DNA of 64,000 nt, taken from Cordilura impudica. Taxonomy: Eukaryota > Arthropoda > Insecta > Diptera > Scathophagidae. The notes under the pieces are model-generated. The model had not been told where the DNA came from, did not search any database, and saw nothing but the letters and a program-made list of their open reading frames with translations. The stretch is taken from assembly GCA_963682025.1 (NCBI GenBank), contig OY821517.1:96083946-96147945 (forward strand), in the 5' to 3' direction. Within the stretch, counting starts at the first letter, position 1; the number at the start of each line of letters is the position of its first letter. The translations under genes and the position numbers were made by a program. Shown in pieces: positions 12,651 to 22,490 of the stretch.

Positions 12651-13140
12651 TACTACAGCAAACAAATATACCAAAAAACAGAAAACGAATTGTACACAAA
12701 AAGTGGGCGTAGAAGTAGGTGTGGCCGCAAGATTCACACGGTGACCTGGTCTGGGGTACAAAGATCGTGTGTACCAAATTTCAGAGAAATGCGTTGAAAA
12801 ATAAAAATTTGTATAGCGAACAAATATACCAAAAAACAGAAAATGAATTGTATACAAAAAGTGGGCGTTAAAGTAGGCGTGGTTGATAAAAAGCACATGG
12901 CGACCTTAGCTGGAGTACAGGGATCGTATGTACCGAATTTCAGAGAATAAAGATAAAATAAAATTTGTATAGTGAACAAATATGAATAAAACAGAAAATG
13001 GATTTTACATAAAAAGTGGGCGTAAAAGTAGGCGTGGCCAGTAAAAAGTATATGGCGACCTTTCCTGGCGTACAGAGATCGTGTGTACAGAATTTCAGGA
13101 AAATCCGTTGAAAAATATAAATTTGTATAGCGGTCAAACA
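12650..13140 (-). repeat. ~157 bp tandem array within Helitron 2a (about 3 units)
   Basis: Units share 'acaaaaagtgggcgtagaagt' -like and 'gatcgtgtgtaccaaattt' wording, followed by 'caaatataccaaaaaacag'. A (CAAA)n tract at 13133-13160 separates the array from the Helitron 5' end. Confidence 0.85.
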
Positions 13141-14715
13141 AACAAACAAACAAACAAACAGAAAATGAATTTTATATATATAGATAATTTTTATCTGATA
13201 TATGCAAATATTAAGGCAAAATGGGTGAAATCTAATCGAACCATTCAGAACTTCAACTCCAAATACGAGGACTGGCTTAATGAAGACACCATCATGGATA
13301 TATTGGCAGTAGATAAACCCACCACATCAACCAGAGGAGCAAAAGGAAGGCCAAAAAAAATTATTGAGGGGTGTTCAATTTTCACAAGAAAGAGGAAACT
13401 TGCCGATGCCACCAATGACTTGACCACGAAGCATTTATCGGACGCGCTGTCTATTAAATATACAAAGGATAGGGAAAGAGTTAGGTCGCAGATTACAAAA
13501 TCTGTTGCTGATGCAAGCCCACTGCGACTAAAAAGGATTAAGGAAAGCATTCCCACGCCCACAAACGCACACATTAAAAAGTATGGTTCCGAAGAAGCCT
13601 TGGCCTTGTTTATGGACTTACAACTTTCCAAAAATATGAGATACTACGGGCATCGTTGATGCGACACGGGGCTGACGTTTTATCAGGATACAAGCATATT
13701 ACGCAAGCCAAAATAAATTCACGACCACTGCATACGGAGTTTACGGAAGTCTCTGTGAAAGCAAATCTGCAGGAACTCATGGGTCATACAGCAAAATGGT
13801 TGTTGGAGAGTCTTCCTGAAATTGAGGTGAAACTTCTTCCTGAGAAACTGACATTGATCTGCAAATGGGGCGCGATGGATCATCCGGACAAAGCGTTTAT
13901 AAGCAAAGGATATCTTCCGATGACGCTACAATATCGGACGGAAATATGTTTATGGCATCTGTTGTTCCTTTGCGGCTAAAATCTGATGTTTCCCTACACT
14001 GGAAAAATCCACGTTCGTCATCAGTGCATTATTGCCGACCAATAATGTTTCAGTTTGCAAGGGAATCGGCACAACTCATAAGGACCACGGTGAAGGACAT
14101 TGAAGAACAAATAAGCAAGATTAAGCCTACAAAGCTGCAAATTGGAGAAGGAAAATATATTGAATGCAATAACGCGTTCCACCTGATCATGGTTGACGGA
14201 AAAGTCGTAAACGAACTGACAGGAACAACCTCAACATTGTCATGCCCGATTTGCAAACTTTGGTAATTTAAACGATTCTACAAACGAGGAGAATTACGAA
14301 TATGGAATGTCATCATTGCACGCAAGGATAAGGAGTATGGAGTTCTTGCTAAAACTGGCGTATACTCTACCACAAGTGGAGGAAAACTTCGATGAAAATA
14401 CATCAATAAAGGATAAGGAAAAGATCAGAAAGAAGCAAATACAGGATGCTTTTTTTAAACAAGTTGGACTAAAAGTAGACTGTCCCAAGCACGGATATGG
14501 TAACTCAAACGATGGAAACACTTCTATGAGATTTTTTGAAAATGATGAGACAGTAACTAGAATCACTGGAATTGACAATCAAATCGTGAAAAGATTGGGA
14601 ACGATCTTGAATGTTTTAAACTGCAAAGAAAATGTCAATTCTACAAAATATGGAGAATATGCATCGAAAACTGCATCTCTTTTACCAAAAATGTATCCAC
14701 AGAAGAAGTTGAAGT

Positions 14716-14891
14716 TGGAAATTGTCGACGAAATTCACGTTGTAAACGACACCGCCGAGAGAGGTGTGAAAATGATGGAGGACTGCAATAAAATATTGTG
14801 AAGGAACGAAGAGGAGAAGCAATATTTAATTCAAGTTGTCAGTGATTATCGCAAAAAATATCAGAGTTTTGGCAAAAGTAATTTAATTTAG
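14716..14891 (+). pseudogene. C-terminal tail of the outer 9 kb transposase
   Basis: Reads EIVDEIHVVNDTAERGVKMM..CNKIL, a TGA, then RNEEEKQYLIQVVSDYRKKY, and stops at TAG 14889-14891. In the family to which 7544-9831 belongs, this VVNDTAERGVK...QVV..YRK block is the usual C-terminus, so it is the missing end of that gene and not part of the Transib protein into which it is fused by deletion. Confidence 0.7.
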
Positions 14892-14992
14892 AGCATTAAT
14901 AATTATGTTATACATAAATAAATAGCATCAATAAACCATTTTATTTTATTGCAATAATTGTATATGAACATTTCCATTTTACTTCAATGTTC

Positions 14993-15115
14993 TCCGATTT
15001 TGATAAAATTTGGTGAGTATGTTTGGAATCGAACGCATATATTACAAATATATTTTTTTTAATTTTATATATTTTATTTTATAAAATATCAGAACCCCAA
15101 AACTCTCGCTATTTT
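14993..15115 (+). repeat. Extra direct copy of the inner TIR segment
   Basis: 'ctccgattttgataaaattt' through 'ggaatcgaacgcatat' and a degraded 'gaaccccaaaact' matches 7078-7195 of the left TIR in direct orientation, just before the inverted right TIR. The right end of the 9 kb element therefore carries its own internal hairpin. Confidence 0.7.
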
Positions 15116-15198
15116 TACGCAAAAAGAATTTTTTAAATCTCTCTTACACAACAAAAGTTATTGCTTTCTGAATGATGTCCTAACAACTAATTTTACAA

Positions 15199-15702
15199 TA
15201 CTTCAAAGCTTCGGGGTTGCCACAGTTTAAAAAAAAAAAAAATAAAAAATGTTTTGGATATATGCGTTCGATTCCAAGCACAGTCACCAAATTTTATCAA
15301 AATCAGAGACCATAGGAATAATTCTCGTTGAAATGCTCATATATTTTGTTTTTCTATTTTGGTACATTTTCCTGTAATTTTTTATTTTTTTGTATGGGTA
15401 CACCCTTAAAGGTTGGAGATAGGGGGTAAGTTTGTTCTAGAGAAATATTGGGGATACAAAAATAATGGGGGTTGCTCATACTTTTTACCTCCATAGTGGT
15501 GACCCCTGAGTAGTTATGAGCTTCTTTTTATAAATTTTGCTCGTTCTCACGAACTTTAACCCTCGTGCGGCACGCGGATTTTCAACCGATCGAGCCCAAA
15601 TTTTTGTACACATTTTTTTTCTCCTGACCTCACACAAAAATGACCTGCGTGTTTGGAATAGTTGAGTTTTAAATTTGCCCATACATTGAAGGGCCACATT
15701 AA
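15199..15702 (-). repeat. Right long terminal inverted repeat of the 9 kb transposon
   Basis: Complement of 6720-7187, including 'ggggttgccacagttt', 'caaattttatcaaaatc', 'ctcgtgcggcacgcgg' and 'tgacctgcgtgtttggaa', ending AAGGGCCACATTAA. Confidence 0.85.
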
Positions 15703-17983
15703 TATTCATTGATTACTCATAAAAAAATTTAAGCCACTCGGACAAAAATTGTGGCGTCGGTATAGCACTGCTCGACTGATATTGACCACCCTCTATACAA
15801 ACGTGTGAAAATATGCTCTTATTTGAAGTTTGATGATATTGTCCAGAAAATTTTCCATAATGACTCAACAAAAAATTATACTCGTTAGAGCAGTACATAC
15901 AAAGAGAACACGTCTTTCGAATTTCAAAGTATTCCGCCAAAAGCTGAAGCTTGGAGGAACCAGAGTTCAGAAAAAAACACACACTGAATAAAAAACTCGT
16001 ACATATATGTAAACAAACATAACTTAGACCAACACGCACATATTTTTATTTTCATATCAATTATGTTTGTTTTTAAATTTTCTTCGGTGCCCAACACAAC
16101 CATGACTGTGTTCGTTTTACTATTTCGTTATTTACACGAACATTTTTCTATCAGGTACTTTTTGTTTAAATCACACATAAAGCACACATTTTTGAGTGTT
16201 GCTTTATTTGAAGTTCATGTTCTGGTACGTGTACTGAAAAAACAAACAAAACATGTACAATAAACAGGTTCGAGTTCAGTTATATTTTAAGTCGTGTTGT
16301 GGCTCGTGTAGTAAGAAAAAACACAACATGTACAATAAACAGGTTCGAGTTCAGTTATATTTTAAACACGACTTAAAATATAACTGAACTCGAACCTGTT
16401 TATTGTACATGTTCTGTTTTTTCTTACTACACGAGCCACAACACGACTTAAAATATAACTGAACTCGAACCTGTTTATTGTACATGTTTTGTTTGTTTTT
16501 TCAGTACACGTAGCAGAACATGAACTTCAAATAAAGCAACACTCAGAAATGTGTGCTTTATGTGTGATTGAAACAAAAAGTATGTGATACAAAAATGTTC
16601 GTGTAAATAACGAAATATTAAAACGAACACAGTCATGGTTGTGTTGGGCACCGTAGAAAATTTAGAAACGCACATAATTGATATGAAAATAAAGATATGT
16701 GTTGGCTGCTTTTGAACAGAACATTGTGTGTTTCATGTGTGTATTTTCTGAACCTTGGGAGGAACTACTACTCGACGAAAAATAAAAAAAAATTATTTTT
16801 TCCTTTTACTGCTTGCAATTGACCTTATTCACAGATGAATCTTTTAAAAAATTAAGCTATTCCGATTAAAATTGAGCTCTCGGCGAACAACTACTCGAAA
16901 AATTTCAGCCACTTTCTATGCAAATGTGTGAAAATTTGCTCTTATTTCAAGTTTGAGGTAACTTTAAATTTCGTTCACGATTTGCTAAATTTTTTTTGTT
17001 ATTGTAGTTGCAAATATATCAAGATAATCTTCTTAAAATTCCGAAGTATTCCGACAATAATTGTGCCATTGGCGAATTACTGCTCGAAAAAGCTCGACCA
17101 CTTTCCATACAAATATATGAACAAATTCACTCCATGCAAGTTTTACATCGATTTACAGAAAATCTATGGTTTTTAAAGTTGGAAATGTGAGTTCATTACG
17201 TGTACCGAATTTAAAAGTAATATGACCAAAATTGTGGTTCGGACGAACTACTACTCGAAAAGGATCAGACTCCTCCTATACCAAAGTGTGAAAATTTGCT
17301 CTTATTTCATGTTTGAAATAATTTAACTGAAAATTTTTTATAATGACATAGCCCAAAGTTATATTTTTTAGATTTAAAAATGCAAGGAGAGTACTTCAAA
17401 TCTTACCGGCAATAATTGTGGGTGGACAAACTATTTACTACTCGAAAAAGCTCGACCACTTTCCATACAAATGAATGAAAGCATTCACTCCATGGAATTT
17501 GACATTGATTTACAAAAAATTTTTCAAAAGTATATGGCAAAAATTAATACAAATCGTAGTCCATTATAGTAACACATTATTTTCCTAAAATATTGGAACA
17601 CTGGGATGAATGGTGTGGGGGTGGGCGAACTACTACTCGAAAAAGATCAGTTATTAAAATTTTTTTCTCAAAACATATTTAAAGAACACTTGCTACAAAT
17701 TTATAAATTCTAAAATAGCACACATATAAGAGGACATAACGTTCTTAAAATTTTAAAGATTTTCGTCAGTAGTTGTGTTGTTGCCGAAATTCTGCTCGTA
17801 AAACATCAGCCAATTTCCATACATATGTGTTAAAATTTGCTTTTCTTTCAAGTTTGATGTAATTTTACAAAAAATTTTCGTTCGCGACTTGCTAAAAGTT
17901 TGTATATTTTGAAGCTTGATGACATTGCATTCTTCAAATTTCAAACTATTCCATGGAAAATTATGGAGGCGGCGAACTACTAC
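15703..17983. repeat. ~190 bp satellite, right block (interrupted by a foldback element)
   Basis: Core 'aactactactcgaaaa' or variants at about 16763, 16881, 17070, 17243, 17428, 17622, 17775 and 17969; typical spacing 173-194 bp. Post-core wording alternates: 'gctcgaccactttccatac' (17070, 17428; also 6249) and 'ggatcag/agatcag' (17243, 17622; also 6441), suggesting a dimeric higher-order unit of ~370 bp. The piece 15703-15960 is the other half of the unit cut by the 9 kb transposon. Confidence 0.7.
15961..16753. mobile_element. Foldback (hairpin) element, possibly MULE-derived
   Basis: Almost the whole 793 bp is a palindrome centred near 16367: arms ~15961-16360 and ~16375-16753 are complementary, including 'cacaaccatgactgtgttcg' and 'gaacctgtttattgtacatg'. 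Within each arm a ~40 bp segment is repeated. The flanks carry CTTGGAGGAAC (15950-15960) and CTTGGGAGGAAC (16754-16765), a likely 11 bp target duplication, which suits Mutator-like or FB-like foldback elements. No gene inside; matching frames in both arms are simply the mirrored sequence. Confidence 0.75.
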
Positions 17984-18095
17984 ACTACCAGCTATAGAAA
18001 AGCACCGCTCTGATTCTGCTGAAGTTGCTGGGATACAAAGCAATCTCTTGGCCATTCGTGATATGTTCGGGTACTTTTCTTCACCATTTTAGGCC
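17984..18095 (-). pseudogene. hAT transposase C-terminal dimerisation motif
   Basis: Minus-strand reading EEKYPNISRMAKRLLCIPATSAESERCFSIAGS is a near-perfect hAT C-terminal (hATC) signature (usual form: A..LL.IPATSA.SER.FS.AG). It breaks off exactly where satellite sequence begins (17983), so the fragment is fused to the array edge. No other part of a hAT gene is visible next to it. Confidence 0.85.
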
Positions 18096-19134
18096 ACCAT
18101 TTTAGTGGACAGTCACAGTCACATAGAATATTGAATTATTTTCCTAATTCACGATTAGGGTTAATTGTGTGATGTTCGTTAAATATAAGTTGAACGATAG
18201 GTTACGGGCGGCTAAGGAATAAAGAGGTAACCAATATTTTTTTTCTTTTCACTTTCTCTTTTCTCATGGTAAGTTTCCCTATTTAGCTATCTTTGCTTTT
18301 TTGTGTTCGACTTCCAATCAACTTCAAAGGAGACAAGGTAAGGGTCTTCAAACCTTCTAAGAAGAAGTGCTTCTATATGCTGTTATTTAGCAAAAATGCC
18401 TTTTGTATGATACTTTTTAATGTTGAAAATGTTCTGCTTAGTTTTTGTTTGTAGTTTAATTTAAATTAGCAGCAGCAAAAAAGTGAACGATTACTATAAA
18501 AAAGAAAATTTAGACATATTTTATTTATCTAAAAATATAAATGTTGGCATTTAAAAATATAGCAAATTATCGACAAAATATTTAAAATGCGTGTATTGCG
18601 GTTTTTTAAATAAAATACCGCAATGAAATCTGCTGCGAACGTTAATATTCGGATAAGATATGCGGAAATTCATGTCTAATATATGTAATTTGCATTACTG
18701 AATCTCATTTAATATGTTAAATTAAGGAAAGCGATTCAGAGTCGACTGGGGTCTAATCATAAACTAATCGCTATGCAATTGCTGAAATTTGCTGTAAATG
18801 CAGACCTAGCCCCCATACAAATGTCTCTTCTAAATTGTATTAAAGTTGGTCTAATTAGTATGTGAGTGCATGCATATTACCAATCAGTAACGAAAATTAT
18901 TCTAAGAAATTGAAGTTTTAGGTACAAACTGCTGATTTTCTTACTTTTTCCAAAAAGAAGGACAACTATGATTTTTGAAAATATTATTAGGAATGCATGA
19001 AGGATTTCAAAAGAACCATTTTAAAATCCGATTTTAAAATTATATATTCTGCATACGAAATCTCATTTTTTAAGTTGAGCGACGTATTATTTGGTTACTT
19101 TTGCTGTGAAAAGTTTCTACATTTTTGAATACGT
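18096..19134. other. AT-rich stretch, no gene
   Basis: Only a short H-like fragment (about 18795-18860, 'gcagacctagcccccatac') stands out. Nothing else recognised. Confidence 0.4.
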
Positions 19135-19364
19135 ACACACAGAAAAAATATTTGCCAACCGAATTGGTCTTAAGTGGAACAACTGTATTTTTGATTGTAT
19201 CAATAGAAATTTCATATCATCTGCCAATCTTCTATAATAATAAAGTATTTACTGTTAAGGCAATAGAATTGTAATCATCGTGAACCTGTAAATCGGTTAT
19301 TAGCATTATCGCAATTCGGTTGGTAATAAATTCGGTAGCCACAATGAATCTGTTTTCTGTGTGT
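19135..19364. mobile_element. Small MITE with ACACACAGAAAA termini
   Basis: ACACACAGAAAA at the left mirrors TTTTCTGTGTGT at the right. Subterminal 'gccaaccgaattgg' is mirrored by 'caattcggttggta', and CCGAATT recurs. About 230 bp, no coding capacity. The target duplication is not clear, so the superfamily is unknown. Confidence 0.5.
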
Positions 19365-19826
19365 ATTCTTTCCTGATTGCATAAGATTAGCCCAATCAAT
19401 TGAGTTTGCACTTTTATGTTTGATTTTTAGTATAAATACAATAAATTTTTATTCAAAAAGGAGTTTTTATATGCATCTCTTTTTAATTTCTAATCCATAT
19501 TATTTTTTGTTGCAAGTTATGATGGCTTACATTCAATTTCTTAGTGCATATCGGGCCGTTTTTATCATAGTTCCCATATAAAGTAGATTCGCACATATAA
19601 ACAATACATAATAATTGGGAATCAACTATTTGGACCGAAGTGCCATTACAGAAACTCATTACGTAGCGTATCATATATATCGCCTAGACCTATAACAATA
19701 TAAATTTTTTCAGGGTTACATACTACCAAGCTAATAAATTTGGTTTCAAAGTCGCCACCAAATTTACATTTGCACAAATAATCAACTTAGCCAACAAAAA
19801 CATTTTATTTATATTCATTACTATTA

Positions 19827-20409
19827 CTATATCGTAAAGGTATAATGAGTTTGTGTTGATGTTTGTAACTACTAAAAATATTTGACGTAGACCAACATTA
19901 TAGTGTACCTAGCGATTCTCCATTACTTATTGAATAGATTAAACGATGTTGCATGTGTGTCCATGTAAATCTCATAATCAAAATACAGTTCGCAGATATA
20001 AGATGATTCTTGGTATAAAATTTTATATTGGCCATGGTGATACTGGTCAAACTCGATACATATTTAGACGTAGCCTACATAAAAATAACTCTTATGAAAT
20101 CGACTTAGAGTACCGTGAGGTCTAGATTATCATGCGTATTTCTAGCACCCAACAATAAGTAATACAAATATAAACTATGTCGTCCCGTTTTTCCAACTAG
20201 TACCGATATAAAACCAGTAACATTTATGAACTTTTTCATATGTGAAGGCCAAATGAATAACACTGAAACTCAAATTTTAGTTTATGCTTCTTGTCCATAT
20301 AGCTGAGTTCATTAGCTATATTGGATCTAATTCCCTTTCTTGACTCGAATGGTATATGGTATCATATAGTCTGTATATACTGCCATATATATTTTTTTTT
20401 TTACTTATT
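19827..20409 (+). mobile_element. Old, decayed H element copy
   Basis: Follows the H order with many substitutions and indels: 'ggtataatgagtttgtgttg', 'ctactaaaaatatttgacg', 'gtgtgtccatgtaaat', 'acccataaaaataactc'-like text and a terminal 'ggtatatggtatcatatagtc'. The (GTCC)n core has been lost. Much older than H1-H7. Confidence 0.65.
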
Positions 20410-20932
20410 TTGTGTATTAGTTTATATGTAAGTATTTAATAACAAATGCAGAATATGTGGTATTAAATGCGTTTGCAATTAAAATGTATAAACTTTGGTG
20501 GTTATTTATTTTAATGTGTGTTATATACAAAAGTAAATATGTAAAACAACTTTTACAACAATAACTTCAATTTAATGATTAAATTTTTGTTTGTTGTATT
20601 AAATTTCTCATATTTAGTGTTTACTGGAAAATAAGTTACAGCATTTTGAAATAAAGTTCCGCAACAATTTTTATAAACGTAATTTTTACAGTGTGTCTTT
20701 GCAAGTTAGCGTAAAGTAGATATTAGCATTCTAAAGGTTAAAGGCTGGGGCTAAAGGCTAAAATGATTTAAATTAATTAATGCTACGTTTTATCCAGTAA
20801 TAGGAAAAACTAATCACATCTTGAAGAAACATCACACGCCGTCACTCTATAGTAAAAACTTCTTGACCAATAATAATCAATATATTAATTTTTAGATCAA
20901 AAATCCATGTTTATATAATCCGTAAAATTCAT

Positions 20933-21711
20933 TATACCCTATACCACTATGTGGTTTGGGTATAATGACTTTGTGCTGCTGTTTGTAACAACCAAAAATA
21001 TTTGACCTAGACCTATCTTTAATTATACCGATCGAATCAGAATCACTTTCTGAGTTGATTTAACAATGTCCGTCCGTCCGTCCGTCTGTCTGTGTGTCCA
21101 TGTAAAGCTTGTAATCAAACTGCAGGTCGCAAATATGAATATATTTTGATGAAATTTGGAATATAAGCTTCTATCGGCTATGGGATGAACGCTATTGAAA
21201 TTGGTGAGAATCGGTCCATGTTCAGACCTAGCCCCAATACAAATTACCCATATGAAATCGACATAAATTGCCATAAGATCCAAATTGTCATATAGATCTT
21301 ACTCAAATTGGGTTTGTATGCGTTCATTACATCCACTAATGAGTAGTCCAAAAATGATCCCTTTGACCCCATATGGAGCTGCTTCCCGATCTTCACTTAA
21401 ATCTATTAAAAAACAAAAATATTGCACTGATTCTTCTCAAATTTTGTTTCTACATATTTTTGCAAAATACAAGAGACTTTACCAAACATGATCAGGATCG
21501 GTCCATTTTTGGACCTAGTCCCTTTATAGATATAGCATCCGATATGAACTTTTTCATATCTGCAGCCAAAAAAATTAATAAAAATCCCACTCAAATTTGG
21601 TTTTTGCTTATTTTCAATGTCCAGTTAGTTGGGCCTAAGAGATAGGGTTTCTAAACGCTGGTATAGGGTATCGTATAGTCGGTCTAGACCGACTATAATT
21701 TTCTTACTTGT
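20933..21711 (+). mobile_element. H element copy H2
   Basis: Full-length, very similar to H5. The palindrome GTCGGTCTAGACCGAC is perfect and the (GTCC)n core is short. Inserted between two T residues of Helitron 2b: the flanks rejoin to 'aaaattcattttctgtttg', the sequence intact in Helitron copies a and c (on their minus strand), with no base duplicated. Confidence 0.9.
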
Positions 21712-21739
21712 TTTCTGTTTGTTTGTTTGTTTTACCGCT

Positions 21740-22490
21740 ATAGAAATTTTTATTTGTTAACGGATTGCTCTGAAATTTGGTACATACAATTTCTGTACTC
21801 TAGGGTAGGGCACCGTATGCTTCCTATCAGCCAAGCCTACTTTTTCGCCCACTTTTTATATAAAATTTCTTTTCTGTTTTTTTGTATATTTGGTGGCTAT
21901 ACAAATTTTTTTTTTAAAACAGATTTCTCTAAGATTTGGTATACAAGATCTCTGTCTCTAGGCAAGGTTACCATATGTTTATTATCGGCCATGCCTATTT
22001 TTACGCCCACTTTTTATATACAATTCATTTTCTGTTTTTTTGGTACATTTGCACGCCATACAAAAATTTTGATTTGTTGACGAATTTCTCTAAAATTGGG
22101 TGCACACGATCTCTGTACCCCAGGTAAGGTCAGTGTATGCTTCTTATCGGCCACGCTTGCTTTTACGCCCACTTTTTATGAAAATTCATTTTATGCTTTT
22201 TGATACAATTGTTCATTACACAAATTTTAACTTTTCAACGAATTTCTCTGAAATTTGGTGTACTAGGCACGCCTCCTTTTACGCCCACTTTCTTACATTT
22301 TTTAGGGTTTCGCTCGAATTTACTGTACATTATTCTCATATCCCAGGCAAGGTCATCGTATATTTCTATCGGCCACGTCCACTTTTTTTAATTTTCTCTA
22401 TACGCTTTTCGTGTTTGTTAACATATTTTAATGTTTCAATGGACTTCCCTAAAACTTTGCGGATAAATCTCTTTACTTACTACTCTTGAG
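21740..22490 (+). repeat. ~157 bp tandem array of Helitron 2b (about 5 diverged units)
   Basis: Same units as 12650-13140 and 59040-60400 on the opposite strand: 'cgcccactttttatataaa', 'ctgtttttttggtac', 'aatttctctgaaatttggt', 'gatctctgtaccccagg'. Confidence 0.8.

Larger units (their letters stand above)
10956..13184 (-). mobile_element. Helitron family 2, copy a (inside the Transib gene)
   Basis: Read on the minus strand it begins TCTATATATATAAAATTC and ends with a hairpin (CCCGG, 6 nt loop, CCGGG), 9 nt and CTAG. Flanks are A and T, with no duplication. The body holds two tandem arrays: ~157 bp units next to the 5' end and GC-rich ~150 bp units towards the 3' end. No coding remnant is visible. 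Same family at 20911-24630 and 57545-60421. Removing it rejoins the Transib reading frame exactly. Confidence 0.9.
9832..14715 (+). mobile_element. Transib (RAG1-like) transposon, right end lost, nested in the 9 kb element
   Basis: The left end is the heptamer CACAGTG followed by a 23 bp spacer and an A-rich nonamer, as in Transib termini and V(D)J signals. It interrupts the outer transposase between its ETWPRR block (~9815-9831) and its VVNDTAERG block (~14734). The transposase (10729-14715) is RAG1-like. No complementary CACTGTG end is seen before 14735; the right end and the 3' part of the gene appear deleted, with the junction somewhere between 14695 and 14735. The 5 bp CGACG next to the left end (9828-9832, sharing its last bases with the terminus region) also occurs at 14726-14730, a possible trace of the 5 bp target duplication, but this is weak. 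Confidence 0.75.
10729..14715 (+). pseudogene. RAG1-like Transib transposase, split by a Helitron and truncated
   Basis: The frame opens around 10729 and reads to codon K-N at 10955, where a Helitron is inserted; it resumes in the same frame at 13185 (NFYLIYANIKAKWVKSN). Frameshifts occur near 13640 and 13865. Key blocks: GRDGSSGQSVYKQ with the first catalytic Asp at 13874-13876 (compare RAG1 CDGMGDVSEKHG); CRPIMFQFARE (~14035); MVDGKVVNELTGTTS with the second Asp at 14195-14197; CPIC at 14243-14254, matching the RAG1 zinc-binding C-x2-C; then HARIRSMEFLLKLAY and GNSNDGNTSMRFFEN (14307-14540). The region that should hold the third acidic residue is missing: the frame fuses into the outer transposase after about 14700. 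Non-functional. Confidence 0.75.
6720..15702 (+). mobile_element. ~9 kb TIR transposon inserted in satellite, later invaded by Transib and a Helitron
   Basis: The two ends are long inverted repeats (~470-500 bp). The terminal bases align as AAGGTGACCCTT against the complement of AAGGGCCACATT. The 8 bp TATTCATT occurs immediately outside both ends (6712-6719 and 15703-15710), which fits an 8 bp target duplication; comparison with an intact satellite unit near 16810-16835 supports one original copy. TTAA also borders both ends (6718-6721 and 15699-15702), so a TTAA-targeting class cannot be excluded. Inside is a decayed transposase gene (7544-9831, tail 14716-14891). Removing the nested elements would leave about 4.1 kb. 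Superfamily unresolved. Confidence 0.8.

Noticed and set aside
13081..13184. Start of the Transib gene at the ATG 13081
   Set aside because: That stretch belongs to the Helitron; the true reading frame enters from 10955 and resumes at 13185.
16063..16675. Two nearly identical 66-codon frames on opposite strands
   Set aside because: They are the mirrored arms of the foldback element, not genes.
6100..17983. CRISPR-like array
   Set aside because: Units are ~190 bp, diverged throughout and AT-rich in an insect-type genome; no short identical repeats with unique spacers.
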